Source of the DNA: Desmodesmus armatus
Taxonomy: Eukaryota; Chlorophyta; Chlorophyceae; Sphaeropleales; Scenedesmaceae
Reading direction: 5' to 3'
NCBI GenBank assembly: GCA_007449985.2
Contig: VIIQ02000098.1
Coordinates: 62,001 to 126,000, forward strand
DNA length: 64,000 nt
The notes under the pieces are model-generated. The model saw only the letters and a list, made by a program, of their open reading frames with translations, did not search any database and was not told where the DNA came from. Of this stretch, positions 1 to 11,611 are shown one piece after another (position 1 is the stretch's first letter; the number at the start of each line of letters is the position of its first letter). The translations under genes and the position numbers were made by a program.

Positions 1-60
1 GAGACAAGAGCGTCAGCATGGGGAGTGAGGATAATAGTGTGTGTGTTGGGGGGGGGGGGG

Positions 61-151
61 TGCAGCGCCAGGCAGGGCTGTGGTGAGTGTGGTGCCTGGG
101 AGCAGCTGGGCGGACTGCAGGGCGGCTGTAGATGATGTGGTGCTGCAGGAG
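61..151 (-). repeat. Echo of FAS1 gene B exon 3 start (copy 1)
   Basis: On the minus strand this reads like the beginning of gene B exon 3 (LLQHHII then TAALQSAQLLPGTTLTTAL), preceded by an acceptor-like tgcag. It ends in the G-run at about 50-60. Relative to the copy at 24780-24872 it lacks two bases near 131, which breaks the frame. It is best read as a partial exon duplicate lying inside the intron. Confidence 0.75.
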
Positions 152-698
152 CTGCACAGCAGTCAAAAAGTGTGGTAAGAGGCAGTAACAAGCACAGGTG
201 ATCAGAGCGTCAGCCTGAGGCATAAGGATGGTAGTGTGGTTGTGAGGTTCGCACATGCTTGGTTACTGCTGATGGTAGTGTGCTTGCAGTCGTGCTTGGG
301 TTTTGGGATGGAGGCAGTGGCATGTTTATCTTGCGGTGTAGGACCTGCTTTTTTTACGCCAGCTTGAATTTGGTGCACCACATCGCACAACAGCTTGCTA
401 GGCAACCTTCTGTAGGTTTCTCAGCTGCTACATCTGTACATCAGAAAAGCTCAGGGGCCAAGGAACTGACCTAGGTATTCAGCCTGTGCGCGACTTATAG
501 CCACACACACTCTGAATCCCTAGCTCAGGTCCTTGGCCCTTGAAGGTGCCTCCTACCCCAGTACGGACATAGCCATGGCCACCCACGTGCATCCTAGCGT
601 AGGCCTTAGCTGCTGGAGGTGCATGAACCCTATTGTCACAGTATGCTGGCCAGCTGTTTACTCTTAGCCACCTGGGAAGCGCGCTGAGGCATGCACAC

Positions 699-1278
699 CT
701 GGACCAGCTTGTCCTTGTTCTCTGGCAGCATCAGCTCTGCTGCTGTCAGTCCTGTCTCCTTGAACAAGTCTTTGTCAGCCCATGCCTTGTTGGTGGGGGC
801 AAAGATGGTCCACTCGGCTGTGGGTGGGATCTCCAGTCCTGATGCCTGCAGCCAGCAGCAAGTGACAGGTTGTTGTTTTGCTTGAGGTGCCTCAGCACGT
901 ACGCGTTCAAGGCGTGGAACGTGACACGTTGATTTTCAGGCAGTCAGCGCAGCTTTCGATGGTGTTGTTCCATTCGGCAGAGCCAGGCATATGCATGCAT
1001 GTGTTGGTCACGACCAAGGGGAAATGTGGGCAGGTGCAGCAGGAGGTGTGGAAGCTGTGTGCATGCACAGGGCATCTGCTGCATCTCAAATATATTTTAA
1101 TGATATCCCTTACCTTGAGAGCAGCCAGCGTTGTGCTGAGACGGTGCTTGAGCTTCATTTCTGGCACATTTGCAAGTGCCTCTGACACGGAAGCATACTT
1201 GCCAGGCTGCAACCTGCGTCCAGCGTGGACGGCCGAGAAGACACACGCAAACAACAGAACGAGCAGGACTTGTCTCAT
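699..1278 (-). CDS. FAS1 (fasciclin) domain secreted protein, gene B copy 1, 3' end outside window
   Basis: Exons in sense order are 1278-1114 (55 codons) and 845-699 (49 codons), both phase 0 with GT-AG junctions. The last exon should lie left of base 1, as in copy 2. Exon 1 starts with the signal peptide MRQVLLVLLFACVFSAVHA followed by a basic GRR. Exon 2 carries the FAS1 H1 motif TIFAPTNKAW and the conserved TGLTAAEL segment. The predicted protein is secreted or enters the endomembrane system. The coding part visible here matches the second copy at 25420-25999. The ATG at 1278 is chosen because it opens directly onto the signal peptide; upstream in-frame sequence does not look coding. Confidence 0.8.
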
Positions 1279-3407
1279 CGCGCCTGGGCTCGACGGGAAG
1301 TATTGGATGTATTGGGTGGTAGTGCCCCCCAAAATGTTCCCTACAATGTTGAGTATAAGTGCTGCAAATAAGTTTTCTGTGCGTAGTGCCTTTGTCACTG
1401 CTTTTCACTTGAGGAAACGCGGTGAGTGGGCTTCACACGGCCTGCTGAAGTCTCGTACCGACAGCTTCACCTGACTACGTGATCAACGAACCAACCATGA
1501 CGTAGCATCCCTCTGTATGAAGTTTGAGCAACTGCTGGCCCCAGTGGCTGGTGGGGGGAGGTGCTGTCTACATAGACAGCAGCAATCCATGCGGCTGGGC
1601 CATGGTCCACAGACAGCCACAGAGGCCAAGTGGTGTAAAACTCACTCAACCCAAGGATATCAACACGCAAATCCGGAGAAGCATTGCACTGCCTTAAACT
1701 ACGTGCCCCAATGTGGCACTGGCCTGACAAGCAACGAGGGGCTGGCCTTCCAACAGTATGCCTGCTGTACAGCAAGCCCACAAAACACTCCAGCATACCA
1801 GGGGTCCCACCGACCACCACGCCGCTGATCATCCCTTTGTCTGCAAGATTCCCTGGGTTTGCGGTTGGCAGGCTCTGCATCTGCATCGTTGCAGCTTGCG
1901 CAAGCTGCAATTGCACAGTTGTGAGCAGCTTTAAAAAACCATCACAGCTAGGTGTTGCAGCAAGGGGGAGACGGGCACTGTCAGTGTCTTTGTGTACAGA
2001 CACTGCTGCACCAGCTTGAACATGTTGGACACAGCTGTTGGTCACTTCAACGCGCCGATGCAGTGTTCAACACCGTGTGTGGCGTGACGCCAACGCAGTG
2101 TGCACAGTTACCCCATGCTGTCACAAGATGCTGCCACCATTTCACTGCAGCTTGGGAAGCCAGCTCTCATAGGGTCGTGGCCTTAGCAGCCTACTGGTAT
2201 GTTGGCAGCTGCCGGTGAACAACAGCAACAACTAACACATCCCCCCCCCCCCCCCCCGGGTAACCCAAACACACTCAATGTATGGAAGCCAGTAGCTGCA
2301 GGGTGTTGCCAGGTGATCATGATAACACACTGCTCAAGGTTGCAGTTGATCTCTTGTGCTAGGTAGCCATTCGGAATAAAGCAGCTGCTGCTGTTCAAGC
2401 ATTGTCCCAGATTGACCAACACCAAATGTTGACCCAATCCTGCCAGTTTGTGTCAGCATGACGGTGAACAAATTGAGCCTAGCTCTGTACTGGGCACTGT
2501 CGCTTCATCAGACATGATGCCAAAAGGCTGGTAGTTCCTATATGGCATTAGACTGATCTGAGCAGTTTTGGCTGTGTTGTGACAGGGCATTGAGTGGTCC
2601 ACTGCATTGTATTGCTTGCTTGCTGGCCTGACCACACCAATGGCTTCACAACACAAGGTACACATAGCATGTCACACCAGTTGTTTACACTGCAGCATGT
2701 CTGCCACTGAACACACCCTTCAGCGTGCATGACAATGCGTGCCCCGTCACAGCGCAGGGCCTGCCCACTCGAGCTGTGTATCACAGCTTCAGAGCGCACG
2801 ACACAACCGCAAAAACAACACCCGTACAATGACAGCACCTTCCACCCTGCATGCGCAGGTCCACCGTGATATTGCTTTTGCACAAAAAAGAGCTACCGTG
2901 CAATACGCACATGCTTTTGATTAGGTAGGTACAGCTTGTGAGCATGGGTCAGTAACGACCATGCAGCTACATACCTACATGTGCTGGGACAACAAGGGAT
3001 CTGAGCCTGCCAGAGAGGGATCACTGCAAGCAGGACATTGCTGCCCCACATAAATGATGGTAGGCACTGATGTTTGCCCACACATCACACACAATCAGCT
3101 GCGTGCTCAAAACATGTGTTGTCAATCAACACCATAGTTTGCCGGACATGCCAGCATTGCTCATTCTGTACACACTTGCCCAGCGGGCACGGACTGCAAC
3201 TGCTGTGCACAACCACAAGCTGCATCACAAGGGCACACCACACAGCACCGGCCCAGTCCAATTCACCTCCACCAACGCAAACAGCCACAAGCAGCAGCAT
3301 ATGATCACCACCCCACAGCACCGATTTCACACACTGTGAAGTTCAGAGCAGCTAGATGCCCAGCATAGAAAGACGCAAAGGCCTCAGAACACCTATGGCC
3401 TTGGGGC
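1279..3407. other. Intergenic, genes B to A, copy 1
   Basis: This is 2.1 kb between the start of gene B and the stop of gene A, both on the minus strand. It holds a C-homopolymer at about 2240-2258 that differs in length between the two duplicates. I see no family-like coding sequence, and the small open frames are not supported by splice or motif evidence. It should include the promoter of B and the 3' untranslated region of A. Confidence 0.5.
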
Positions 3408-4596
3408 TTAGTCCTTGTGCAGCTTGGCGGGGATCAGCACACCATCCACTACGTGGATGATGGCCTGGCCAGCAGCAATGTCGGCAATGACCACCTTGAC
3501 ATCGTCCCTCTTTGTGGCTGCCTTGTTGTCATCATACTCGATCTCCACCTTGCCATCATCAAGGATCACAGCCAGGGGCTTGGCACCAGCCAGGGCAGTC
3601 TTGACCTGCTGGCCGTTCCTCAGGCCGGTGGACTTGGCAGCGGCTCCAGGGACGATGTGGTACTGCAGGAGCTGTAGGTGGCAGCAGCGGCAGCAGCGGA
3701 TGGCAGCAGGGACGGCAGCGGCAGCAATGGGGGTGGGGGTGGGTGAGTAGGGGTGCTGCAGACTTGTGAGAGGACGCTGCTGAACAGCTGATGACCTTCC
3801 AAGGATGGGGTTGATGGAGGCTGTGGCGTAATGCATGCCTGCCTCCTGCACGAGAGACAGTTCTTGGTACATGTGGCTGGCAATGCTGGGCCCCTCAGCC
3901 TCTCTTCACTGCAGATGCTGCAGTAGATGCTACTTCTGATGCTTGTGATGCAGCGCAGCATTTGAGCAGATGCATTGCATTGCTACCCTGCCGTCAAAAC
4001 AAAGCCAGGCATGCACGCACCGCAACAAGGGCAGCCTTGTTCTTGGGCTGCAGCAGCTCAGCAGCAGAGAGGCCAGTGTCCTCCTTGATGTCTGCAGACT
4101 GGAAAGCCCTGTTGGTGGGAGCAAAGATGGTCACGGGACCAGCAGGGACTGTAATGCCAGCAGCCTGCACAGCAACAGCAAGCAAGCGTAGTCAAGGCGA
4201 CTGCAACTGCAGTGGTTGGAGAGCCAGGCGGCCACCATACATGTGGACAATGTGTGGACAGCATTGCTGCCACAACACCTGTGGTACCACTGCACCTGGC
4301 CCACAATTGTTTCGACACAGCTAAGTGCTGCAACGCATGGATTCAACGCCAGACACGCTACAACACGCAGTGCGACCTGTACCAGCTCAGCAGCTGGCCG
4401 CAAGGCACAATCTGACATCGGGCAACGTGACTGGTAGATCGCCACCACATACCTTGATGGCAGCAGCAAGGGTGCTCAGCTGGGCCTTGTTGTCCTCCAG
4501 TGCCTCGCCAACTGTCTTGTAGGTCTTTGCCTTCAGCTCGCGACCCTGGACTGCGGCCAGGGCGCACAGCACCACAAACGCGACAGCGAACTTCAT
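3408..4596 (-). CDS. FAS1 (fasciclin) domain secreted protein, gene A copy 1
   Basis: Three exons in sense order, 4596-4453, 4164-4021 and 3671-3408, are all phase 0 with GT-AG junctions and encode 183 residues. Residues 1-18 are a signal peptide (MKFAVAFVVLCALAAVQG). The rest is one FAS1 domain: H1 motif TIFAPTNRAF at about residues 61-70, H2-like YHIVPGAA in exon 3, and the closing VVDGVLIPA strand. FAS1 domains act in adhesion in many organisms; in Scenedesmaceae secreted single-FAS1 proteins (AstaP) bind carotenoids under light stress. That role is only inferred here. I see no N-glycosylation sequon. Intron positions match genes B, C, D and E, so all five share one ancestor. The protein equals its twin at 28114-29302. 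Confidence 0.9.
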
Positions 4597-6347
4597 GGCT
4601 GCGTTTTGGTGGGTAAGTGGGTAAGCACAGACGTTTCAGGCACTGCGATTGAAGTGTGTGGGGCCCTTGTATGAGTCCCAGGCTCTGGAAGGTTGGTCTG
4701 AGGTATGGGTTTTAGCGAAGGCTGGAACGAGTGATGGAGCGACCAGCTTCTGGCATCCTACTACTCGGAAGGTACGCAATTGCTGATTGGTATATATACT
4801 GAGTAGATTACCTGGTACTCATAGTGCATCCTGCTACTAAAGTGTCGCTGGTCTGGCTGACCAGCCTGGCAGGTGGATGGGCAAGTATGAGTCAGCAGTC
4901 TCAGATCATACAATCCTACAATCCATAGTATCAAATAGCTGTTGATGTTTCACCTGCAAGTGACATATTTATTTCATAGGCAGTTCTGCTGCAAGCATGC
5001 ACTGGTCAAGTCTTCAGTCACCCACCCTCCCTCCCTCCCTGGCCCACCTCTGCCAGTCTGACATGCTGGTTCTGTAGCACCACCATGTGTACTGTATGCA
5101 GTGAAGCTTGATTATCGTGTGATGTGACTTGAGTGTTGCACAAGGAACCCGCTGGAAACAGTGAAAAAACATGGCGACCAATGATGTTGGAAGGGGAGAT
5201 GCAACTGCCGCTGCATCATGCTGCCTCTGTGCTGTCATCGCCTCTGTTCTGACACTGTGGGTGCTAGAGGGTGAAGTGTTTGAGTATGATGGAAAGCTGC
5301 AACTGCCTTTCAGGGGAGTTTCAGGGGATTTCCAAACGTTGATCGTCACATATGTCTTGCCCTGCCCTGCCCACTTCACCCTGCAACCAACACGCACTGT
5401 GCCATCGCACCGCACAGGCGCACCCTCAACTCGCCACCTTGCAAACTTGCTGAGGCTACACAGCAAGTCCTGCATCATGCACATCGTGCTGGCATGCCCG
5501 ATGAAGTAATAGCAGCCTCAGCGCCCCCTTGCAAACAGCTGACATGCACCAGAACAGAGCAGCTGCCGCACATTGGCCAAGCCCACCCCATTGCCTAAGC
5601 CAGCGTCAGCAGAGAACCACGAGGGCATTGCCGGCCACAGGGCCGCAAAATAGCTTCGTTGTCAACAGTTCGGGTCACCTATTAAACGGTGTAATAGCAA
5701 AGCCACAACAGCCAGAGAGCCCAAAGTCATTGGGATAAGTGCATTGCAACACATCCCTGGCAAACTTCCCCAACGCGGCTTTGAAATACCTGCTGCTGCA
5801 CGATGAAGCCAACCTGTGGTTGATGAAGCCGACAGTCAACACCGCTGGCGCACAAATGAGCGCGCGGCACACAGGCGTGCACACACAAGACAGTAACCAA
5901 GTGGTGCATGCTCCCGCATGCATCCATTCAATTCGGCAACAAGCAAAATTGCGACCGCTGCAAGGATACACCCCAACACACTCCACCTCCTGCACAAACC
6001 ATATGCCGTAAAACATATATACATAAACAGCTGGCCACGCTCCTCATTCCACAATGGGTAATATGTCACTGCAGAGGTGTGGTCACCGGTCCCTGGCTCA
6101 TGCCCTCTGCCCTGGCATCCCACACTCATATCCCCTTCCGGTGTCAGTCAACACCCCGCCTGGGGCTGCCGCCACCCTACCAACACATCCCATTGGCTGG
6201 ACCCCACCAGCAGCTGGTACAGGGCACAGCACAGGCCGCGTCCTCTTGCGTGGTGGGTCCTAGAGGTCATAGGAGTTTAGCCAGACTTGCGCATCCTGCG
6301 CTCATACTCCCTTCCTGTGTCGTGGTGGATCCTGGGGTCATAGGAGT
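4597..6347. other. Intergenic, genes A to C fragment, copy 1
   Basis: This is 1.75 kb holding the gene A promoter. A 112-codon plus-strand frame at 5171-5509 starts with ATG but has no recognisable domain, signal or splice support, so I do not call it. At 6249-6292 there is an echo of the gene C tail (see 6322-6364). Confidence 0.45.
4791..4798 (-). promoter_or_regulatory. Candidate TATA box of FAS1 gene A copy 1
   Basis: An eight-base alternating TATATATA lies 195 bases upstream of the gene A ATG on its strand. A similar element precedes FAS1 gene D. The position implies a 5' untranslated region of roughly 160 bases. Confidence 0.4.
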
Positions 6348-6364
6348 TTAGCCGGACTTGCGCA
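6249..6364 (-). repeat. Tandem echo of FAS1 gene C 3' end (copy 1)
   Basis: About 43 bases spanning the end of the gene C coding region, including its stop and following bases, occur twice: 6322-6364 (part of the gene fragment) and 6249-6292 (downstream on the minus strand). The two units differ at only a few positions. The same arrangement is in copy 2 at 30955-31070. Confidence 0.75.
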
Positions 6365-6478
6365 GGTTGCCTGATGCAGGGACCAGGACCTAATCCACAA
6401 TGTGGATGATGGTGTTGCCAGCCTGGATGTCGGCCTGCTGGACGGTAGCGTCCTCGGGGTCTTCTGTCTTGCCGCCCT
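6348..6478 (-). pseudogene. Truncated last exon of FAS1 gene C (copy 1)
   Basis: It is homologous to the end of exon 4 of gene C (31054-31184). Only the terminal part of the exon is present; upstream of 6478 the sequence is unrelated. Within it the codon that is GAG in the intact gene is TAG here (bases 6390-6392), just after the conserved HIVD, so even a fusion transcript would lose the last residues of the domain. It has no start, no signal peptide and no other exons. Confidence 0.9.
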
Positions 6479-6961
6479 GCTGTAGCACCAACACCCAGCT
6501 ATATGCGCATGTGTCACATCAATCCTGAACTTCTTCTTCAACCTTTCAACAATAACAGAACACCCATATGTTCAGTTAGCACCTGTAGCTGGTCACTGTA
6601 CACCTCCCCTTCCCACTCTCTGAGGTGAGCAAGTGAGGGCCACCTCAGGTGAGCCTTTTCCCTCTCAATGTCTCCCTCTAAAAGCCCCAGCACTCACCCT
6701 ACATCTAAATTCAGGAAGATACCATCTACGTTCCCTCTGACGTCCCTTAGGACCTAACCAAAGCCCGAGCTGAAACCCCAATCCGAAAGCGCAGCATCCA
6801 AGTAATCCAACTATTCAAGACACTAAGCTGCGTTCGTTCCCTATCGCATTGTATCCTCTTTCACCAGGAGACTGTTGTAGCAGTTGTGCGAACTTGACAG
6901 AGGCATACCCAGAACGCTGGCCCGCTGCAGCGTCATACCTTAATTATTCAGCATAATCGCA
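6479..6961. other. Unique sequence between duplication breakpoint and CCCH gene
   Basis: Nothing coding is recognised. It should hold the promoter and 5' untranslated region of the CCCH gene starting at 6962. Confidence 0.4.
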
Positions 6962-9551
6962 ATGCCTGAAGAGCAGACAGCGGCTTCTGCCGATAGGAGA
7001 GACACTTCTCATTCTACAGCAGCAGATATGCCGTCTGGCGAGGAGCTCTTCAGCTCTGATGAGTTCAGAATGTGAGTACAATTGCGTGATCGCGGCAGTG
7101 GTTGAATTGCTTGCTGTTGGAGATTCCACCCGCGCCACGCTGACTTTTATCCTCCTGCCTTGTATGCTGCTCCTGGAACCCTGCCGTCAACAGGTTCGCG
7201 TACAAGAGTAAGTGACGCGCTGTTTGCTGGTGCCTCGGCAGTGATTGGCCCGCTCGCCCGCTCATGTGACCTTTTTGCCTGTCCTGCAGTCCTGCCGTGC
7301 CCAAAGAAGACTCAGCACGAGTGGAGCACCTGCCCCTACTCGCACCCAAAGTACGTTTAAAGTAGGGTTTCAGTCCAGCCAGTGGCCTGAGCGTGCGACT
7401 GGAACGGATGACCTCTCAACAGATCCTGATGAGTGTGTTGTGCTCTTGTTTTTGTTTGATGTGCAGTGAGAAGGCCAGGAGGCGTGACCCCCGCATTTAT
7501 AACTATCTGGCCATTCCTTGTGAAGCAACCAAGCAGGTATGGGCGTTGTCGTGGCAGATCGTGGGTGACTCCACTGATGTCCAGCCTGGCGCCAGTGGTG
7601 GTTCTTTGCAGCAGCGTGCTGTCCTTACATGTCTGGAGATGTCTCAGCACATGCAGCTTGCCCGCACCTTTGCAACCTTTGCAACCATTGCCATTTGTAA
7701 CCACCTGCAGGGCGGCACCTGCCCTCGTGGAGACGACTGCCCCAACTGCCACTCACTGTTCGAGGTGAGCTTGTGCGCACCAGACTGTGCTGGAGTGCTG
7801 TGCTGGCTGATGGCTTTACGGGGTGCACCACTTGCAACGGCTTGCTTTGCCTGGGTTCCAGCCGCCTTCACCACACAGTGCTGATCCCCTCACCCCCAAG
7901 GTTGTATCTGCACATCCTCTGTACTGCAGTACTGGCTTCACCCATCACGGTACAGGACCCAGCTGTGCCGGGACATGGAGAATGGCCACTGCAAGAGGTC
8001 TGTGTGCTTCTTTGCCCACAGGTGAGCAGAGCTGTGTGCTGCATCACACTGTTGGTATTGGCGCTGGACACATTCATGGCCCAGACCCTAACAGCAACGC
8101 ACTTCCATGCGCACAGCAGCATGTCACGCGCACACCAGCACAGATGCTGCTGCTGACTGCGCGTGCTCACGCTACACCCTCCCTGTGCTCGCCTTACCTG
8201 CCTCTACCTGTGCGTCCTGTGCTGTAGTATTGAGGAGCTGCGCGTGCCCGACCACAGCCACCTGAACATACCGCCTGAGATGCAGGCGGCAGCAGCAGCC
8301 CGCAGCGGCAGCAGCAGCCCCGCCGGCACAGACGCCGACGCAGCAGCCAGCAGCAACTCAAGCGGCAGCAGCACTCCTCGGGCCAGTAGCAAGGACGGTG
8401 ACAGCACCTGCAGCAGTGGCAGCAGCAATGGGAACAAGCCTGTGGCCAGACCGCCCCAGCACGGCAACGCTGGCAGCAGGGCTGTGAACATCAGCCACAG
8501 CAGCAACGCTGCAGCCAACATCGGCGGTAGGGGCTACAGGTATGGAAACAACAACAGCCCCACCAGCAACTCCTACAGCGGCTCCCAGGGCATGTATGGA
8601 CCCTCGCTGACATCAGCAGCGTGCCTGGAGCACCAGCGCGCTGTCCTGCAGCTGCAGCAGAGCCAGATGCAGGCACAGGCACAAGCCCATGCTCAGGGGC
8701 TGTCTCCTGCAGGCAGCATGTACGAGCACCAGCTGCAGCAGATGCTGCTGGCAGCAGAGGCTGCCCACCAGGCCCAACAGATGCAGGCCGCACAGATGCT
8801 GGCCTACCAGCAGGGCCAGGCTGCCGCTGCTTGGTCAGCACAGCTGGCACGCAGCAGCATGGGCAGTGTCAGCGGGGGCAGTCCTCCAATGTCCCCCACG
8901 CCATCCGGCCTGATGGGTGGTGCTGCATCCTACGGGGCGGAGCAGCGCGTCTTCATGCCTCCCAGCGTCAACAGCAGCAGCTCGATGTCGGCTATGGCAG
9001 CTGCTGCCGGCGGGTGGCAGTCTGCCTCCCTGCTGCGTTCCCTGTCGGGCCCTGTGAGCAACGGCCTGGGCTCTGGCCTGGTGCGACAGTCCTCTGGCTT
9101 CCCCAGCTGCGGCTCAGGCGTGCAGCTGCACAAGTCGGGCGGCTCCCTCGTTCAGGACCAGCAGGAGATGACACTGGCCTCCTTCCTGTCTGGGGCAAAC
9201 TCGATGGACAGCTGGGCATCTGGCACAAACGCAATGTCTGCTGGCATGGGGTGTGGGGGCGTGGCCACTTCAATGGGCCTGCCCATGGGGCCCTACTCTG
9301 GCCAGGGCCAGCAGCAGGGTGCTGCAGGTATGGGAGGGCTGCTGGATGCCGACACTGGCTTCGACACTGCCAGCCTGCTGCTGATGCAGCACCAGCAACA
9401 GCAGCAGCAACAGCAGAAGGCTGCTGCCAGCTTCCTGCAGTCTATTGGTGCAGGGGGTCAGCTGGGTGACTGCAACAGCCAGGCCATGACCGATGCACTG
9501 GGCTTGGTGATGCAGCAGTTGATGCTGCAGCAGGGCTCAACCGTCATGTGA
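6962..9551 (+). CDS. Plant-type tandem CCCH zinc-finger (RR-TZF) protein
   Basis: Seven exons, 6962-7071, 7194-7207, 7290-7350, 7467-7536, 7711-7764, 7930-8021 and 8228-9551, give 574 residues with consistent phases. The core is the plant RR-TZF layout: SSDEFRMFAYKI, then a C-X5-H-X4-C-X3-H arginine-rich-type motif (CPKKTQHEWSTCPYSH), EKARRRDPRIYNY, a first CCCH finger C-X8-C-X5-C-X3-H and a second C-X7-C-X4-C-X3-H ending CFFAHSIEELRVP. In land plants the second finger usually begins C-X5-C. Such proteins bind mRNA and act in decay or storage granules. The last exon encodes a roughly 440-residue tail rich in Ser, Gly, Gln and Met, typical of disordered regulatory tails. The second exon is only 14 bases. 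The gene lies between the two duplication copies and shares no strand or function with the FAS1 genes. Confidence 0.9.
7194..7207 (+). other. 14-base micro-exon of the CCCH gene
   Basis: It is flanked by caacag and gtaagt. It supplies the last base of the Met codon, then Phe-Ala-Tyr-Lys, then the first base of Ile, restoring the conserved DEFRM-F-x-Y-K segment of plant RR-TZF proteins. Without it the neighbouring exons would not join in frame. Confidence 0.85.
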
Positions 9552-11563
9552 GGCGGCCAGGGAGTGGGCTTTGCATCGCGCTTTGCATCGCGCAAGGCTC
9601 AAGATGGGCTGGCGCTCTGGGATGATGGGCTGGGTGCGGGCAGGGCTTGTGCTCGTTGATGCATCGTTGTCATTACTACCTTGCATGGTGGCAAATATTA
9701 TGTGTCTGGACTTGCAGTTGTGCCGGGATTGGGGAGTTGCCTGTATCTACTGGGACTGCGGAGTTGCGGACTTGCTTGTCTGTGGCTGGAGTGGGGATGA
9801 ACTGTACTGCTCTATTATGCGTGCTTTGCCTGGCGTGCGTGCAATTCGTTATTAACGTGTCTTGCTGGTCACATTGTTCTGAGTTGTGTGTGTATGTCAC
9901 ACGTCAACACGCTTTTGAGTCGCTTGCATGAGGTGCGCAAGGCCCATATGGGTTGGGCGCCATTTTTCCGGCGGGGCAGGCAGCCATATCAGCTGTATGG
10001 TGCCGTGCTCTGCCAGTGCTTTAGTACAGATGCGGTGCATGCTAGGGCAGCAGGCCAGCGTACCTGTACATGTTGCGCAGCTTGATTGATACGAATGTTG
10101 TAGTAGCCCGTAATTTGGAGATGGGCGCATGGAAGCAAAAACCAGGCTGTGCGCCGCTCAAAAAATGCGGCCACAGCTCACTATGCAAGACTCCCATGCG
10201 CTGTATCGCAATGGTTTTTCATTCTGGTTGGATGGCATGTGTGGTGGCCGCAGATTTTTGGCGGCATCCAACCGCTGTGTGCGTGAGCGGCGAAATCAAC
10301 CACTTTTTGTGGCGCGAGCTACCATTTCTGCGCGAGGGAAAGGCATTGATTTTCACCAGCCGTTTTGCACGCACATTGTGTGTTACGCCTGTGTGCTGCA
10401 GCGGTTCAGGTGCTGTGTAGCTGCCACCATTGTGTCTGAGGTGTGTATAAGCGGCCCTGCGGTCACGAGACTGCTTGGCGTCCTGCAAGTGAGCGAGTGT
10501 GATGTGAGAGTAAGTAAATATCTCAACCACAGCTGTTGGGTTGGCCACAGCCGTTGGTTTGTCCGCCTGTGTGGGCCCTCTGGTGTGCATCCGCCATTCT
10601 TGGGCGCGGTGTGGCAAATGAACCCTCTGGAATGGACGCCCCACGCGTCTTCTCAGTCAGTACATTTGTTGCTTGCTGTTCATGCGTTGCTCAGATGGTG
10701 CCGCTCAGAGGTTGGACGGGGAGTGCTTTCTCGGTGGCGGGGTCGGTTGACAGTTTTCCGCGTAGGCAGATTGCCACGCATTGAGCAGGATGCAGTTTCA
10801 ACAGGCTTGTGTGTGGCCAACTGCTGTTACTGCGCCCATGCGTTGGGGTGGGGACTGTGTGCTGGGGTTGGATTGGCGTGGAGGCTCCAGTGCCCCAAAG
10901 CCAATTGGCTTACACGGCTGCAGGGGGAGTGAGGCACCAATTGGATGCCCAAAGTCGGCGCCTTGCGTGGTGGTGGCTGTTGTGGGCGTATTACTTGGCC
11001 ACCAGGGTTGAACTTGTCTTCATTCGCTTACCTGTGACAAGGTTCTTCAGTGTGTGTAGCGCAGTCAGCAGCAGTGTGCCCTATACAGCATGAATCAAGC
11101 CTACCTGCTGCTGCTGTGCCATGCGTTGCGTGCGCAGCGGTGCCTTGGCCGCTATGGCTGTGTGTCTTCTGTGCAAAGTTGCAGGCCACTCTATGGGTGG
11201 ACGCGATTGCTGTGCCCCACAATTTGGGAGCTGCTGTACCTCATGATTTGGCGGGCTGTGCGGGTGATGCGCACGCCAGACGGGCATATTGTTGGCCCTG
11301 CGCGTTTCTGATTGGGTTTGTATGCCGGTGCTGCAGCAGCACTTGCATTGTGAGAGGTCCCTTGCTTGTTGGTGAGTAGAGAGCGGTGGGGTTTGCGTAT
11401 GAGTGAGTATGGTTTGGAGAGAGTGAGAGATCCAGCAGTTGGCCGTGAGCTGTGGGGTTTTCAGCAGTCTTTCCTCTTTCTACAGGGTTTGCCGTGCGGG
11501 TTCCACCTGCACTGGCCTCCCTGTGTTTTTGCCACCGGTTTACTATCTGTCCCTTCCCCAGGA

Positions 11564-11611
<48 letters not shown>

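Larger units (their letters stand above)
1..6478. repeat. Segmental duplication, copy 1 (continues left of window)
   Basis: Base 1 matches 24720 and base 6478 matches 31184 in the same orientation, so this is a direct repeat about 24.7 kb apart. I can see about a dozen substitutions, a 2-base indel near 131, a 10-base indel near 1611, length changes in the C-run at 2240-2258, and nothing larger, so identity exceeds 99 percent. The shared sequence stops inside the last exon of FAS1 gene C: after a common 'gccgccct' the copies diverge completely. The left edge lies outside the window. Coding differences within gene A are silent. Confidence 0.95.

Noticed and set aside
5171..5509. 112-codon ATG open frame, repeated at 29877-30215
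   Set aside because: Present in both segmental copies only because the DNA is duplicated; no recognisable domain or conserved feature supports it.
8621..9469. 282-codon plus-strand open frame
   Set aside because: Alternative frame of the last CCCH exon; that exon is fixed by phase from the zinc fingers.
10129..10932. 267-codon plus-strand open frame in the gene-poor block
   Set aside because: No domain, no signal, no splice partners, and Cys/Trp/Arg-rich composition typical of random TG-rich DNA.
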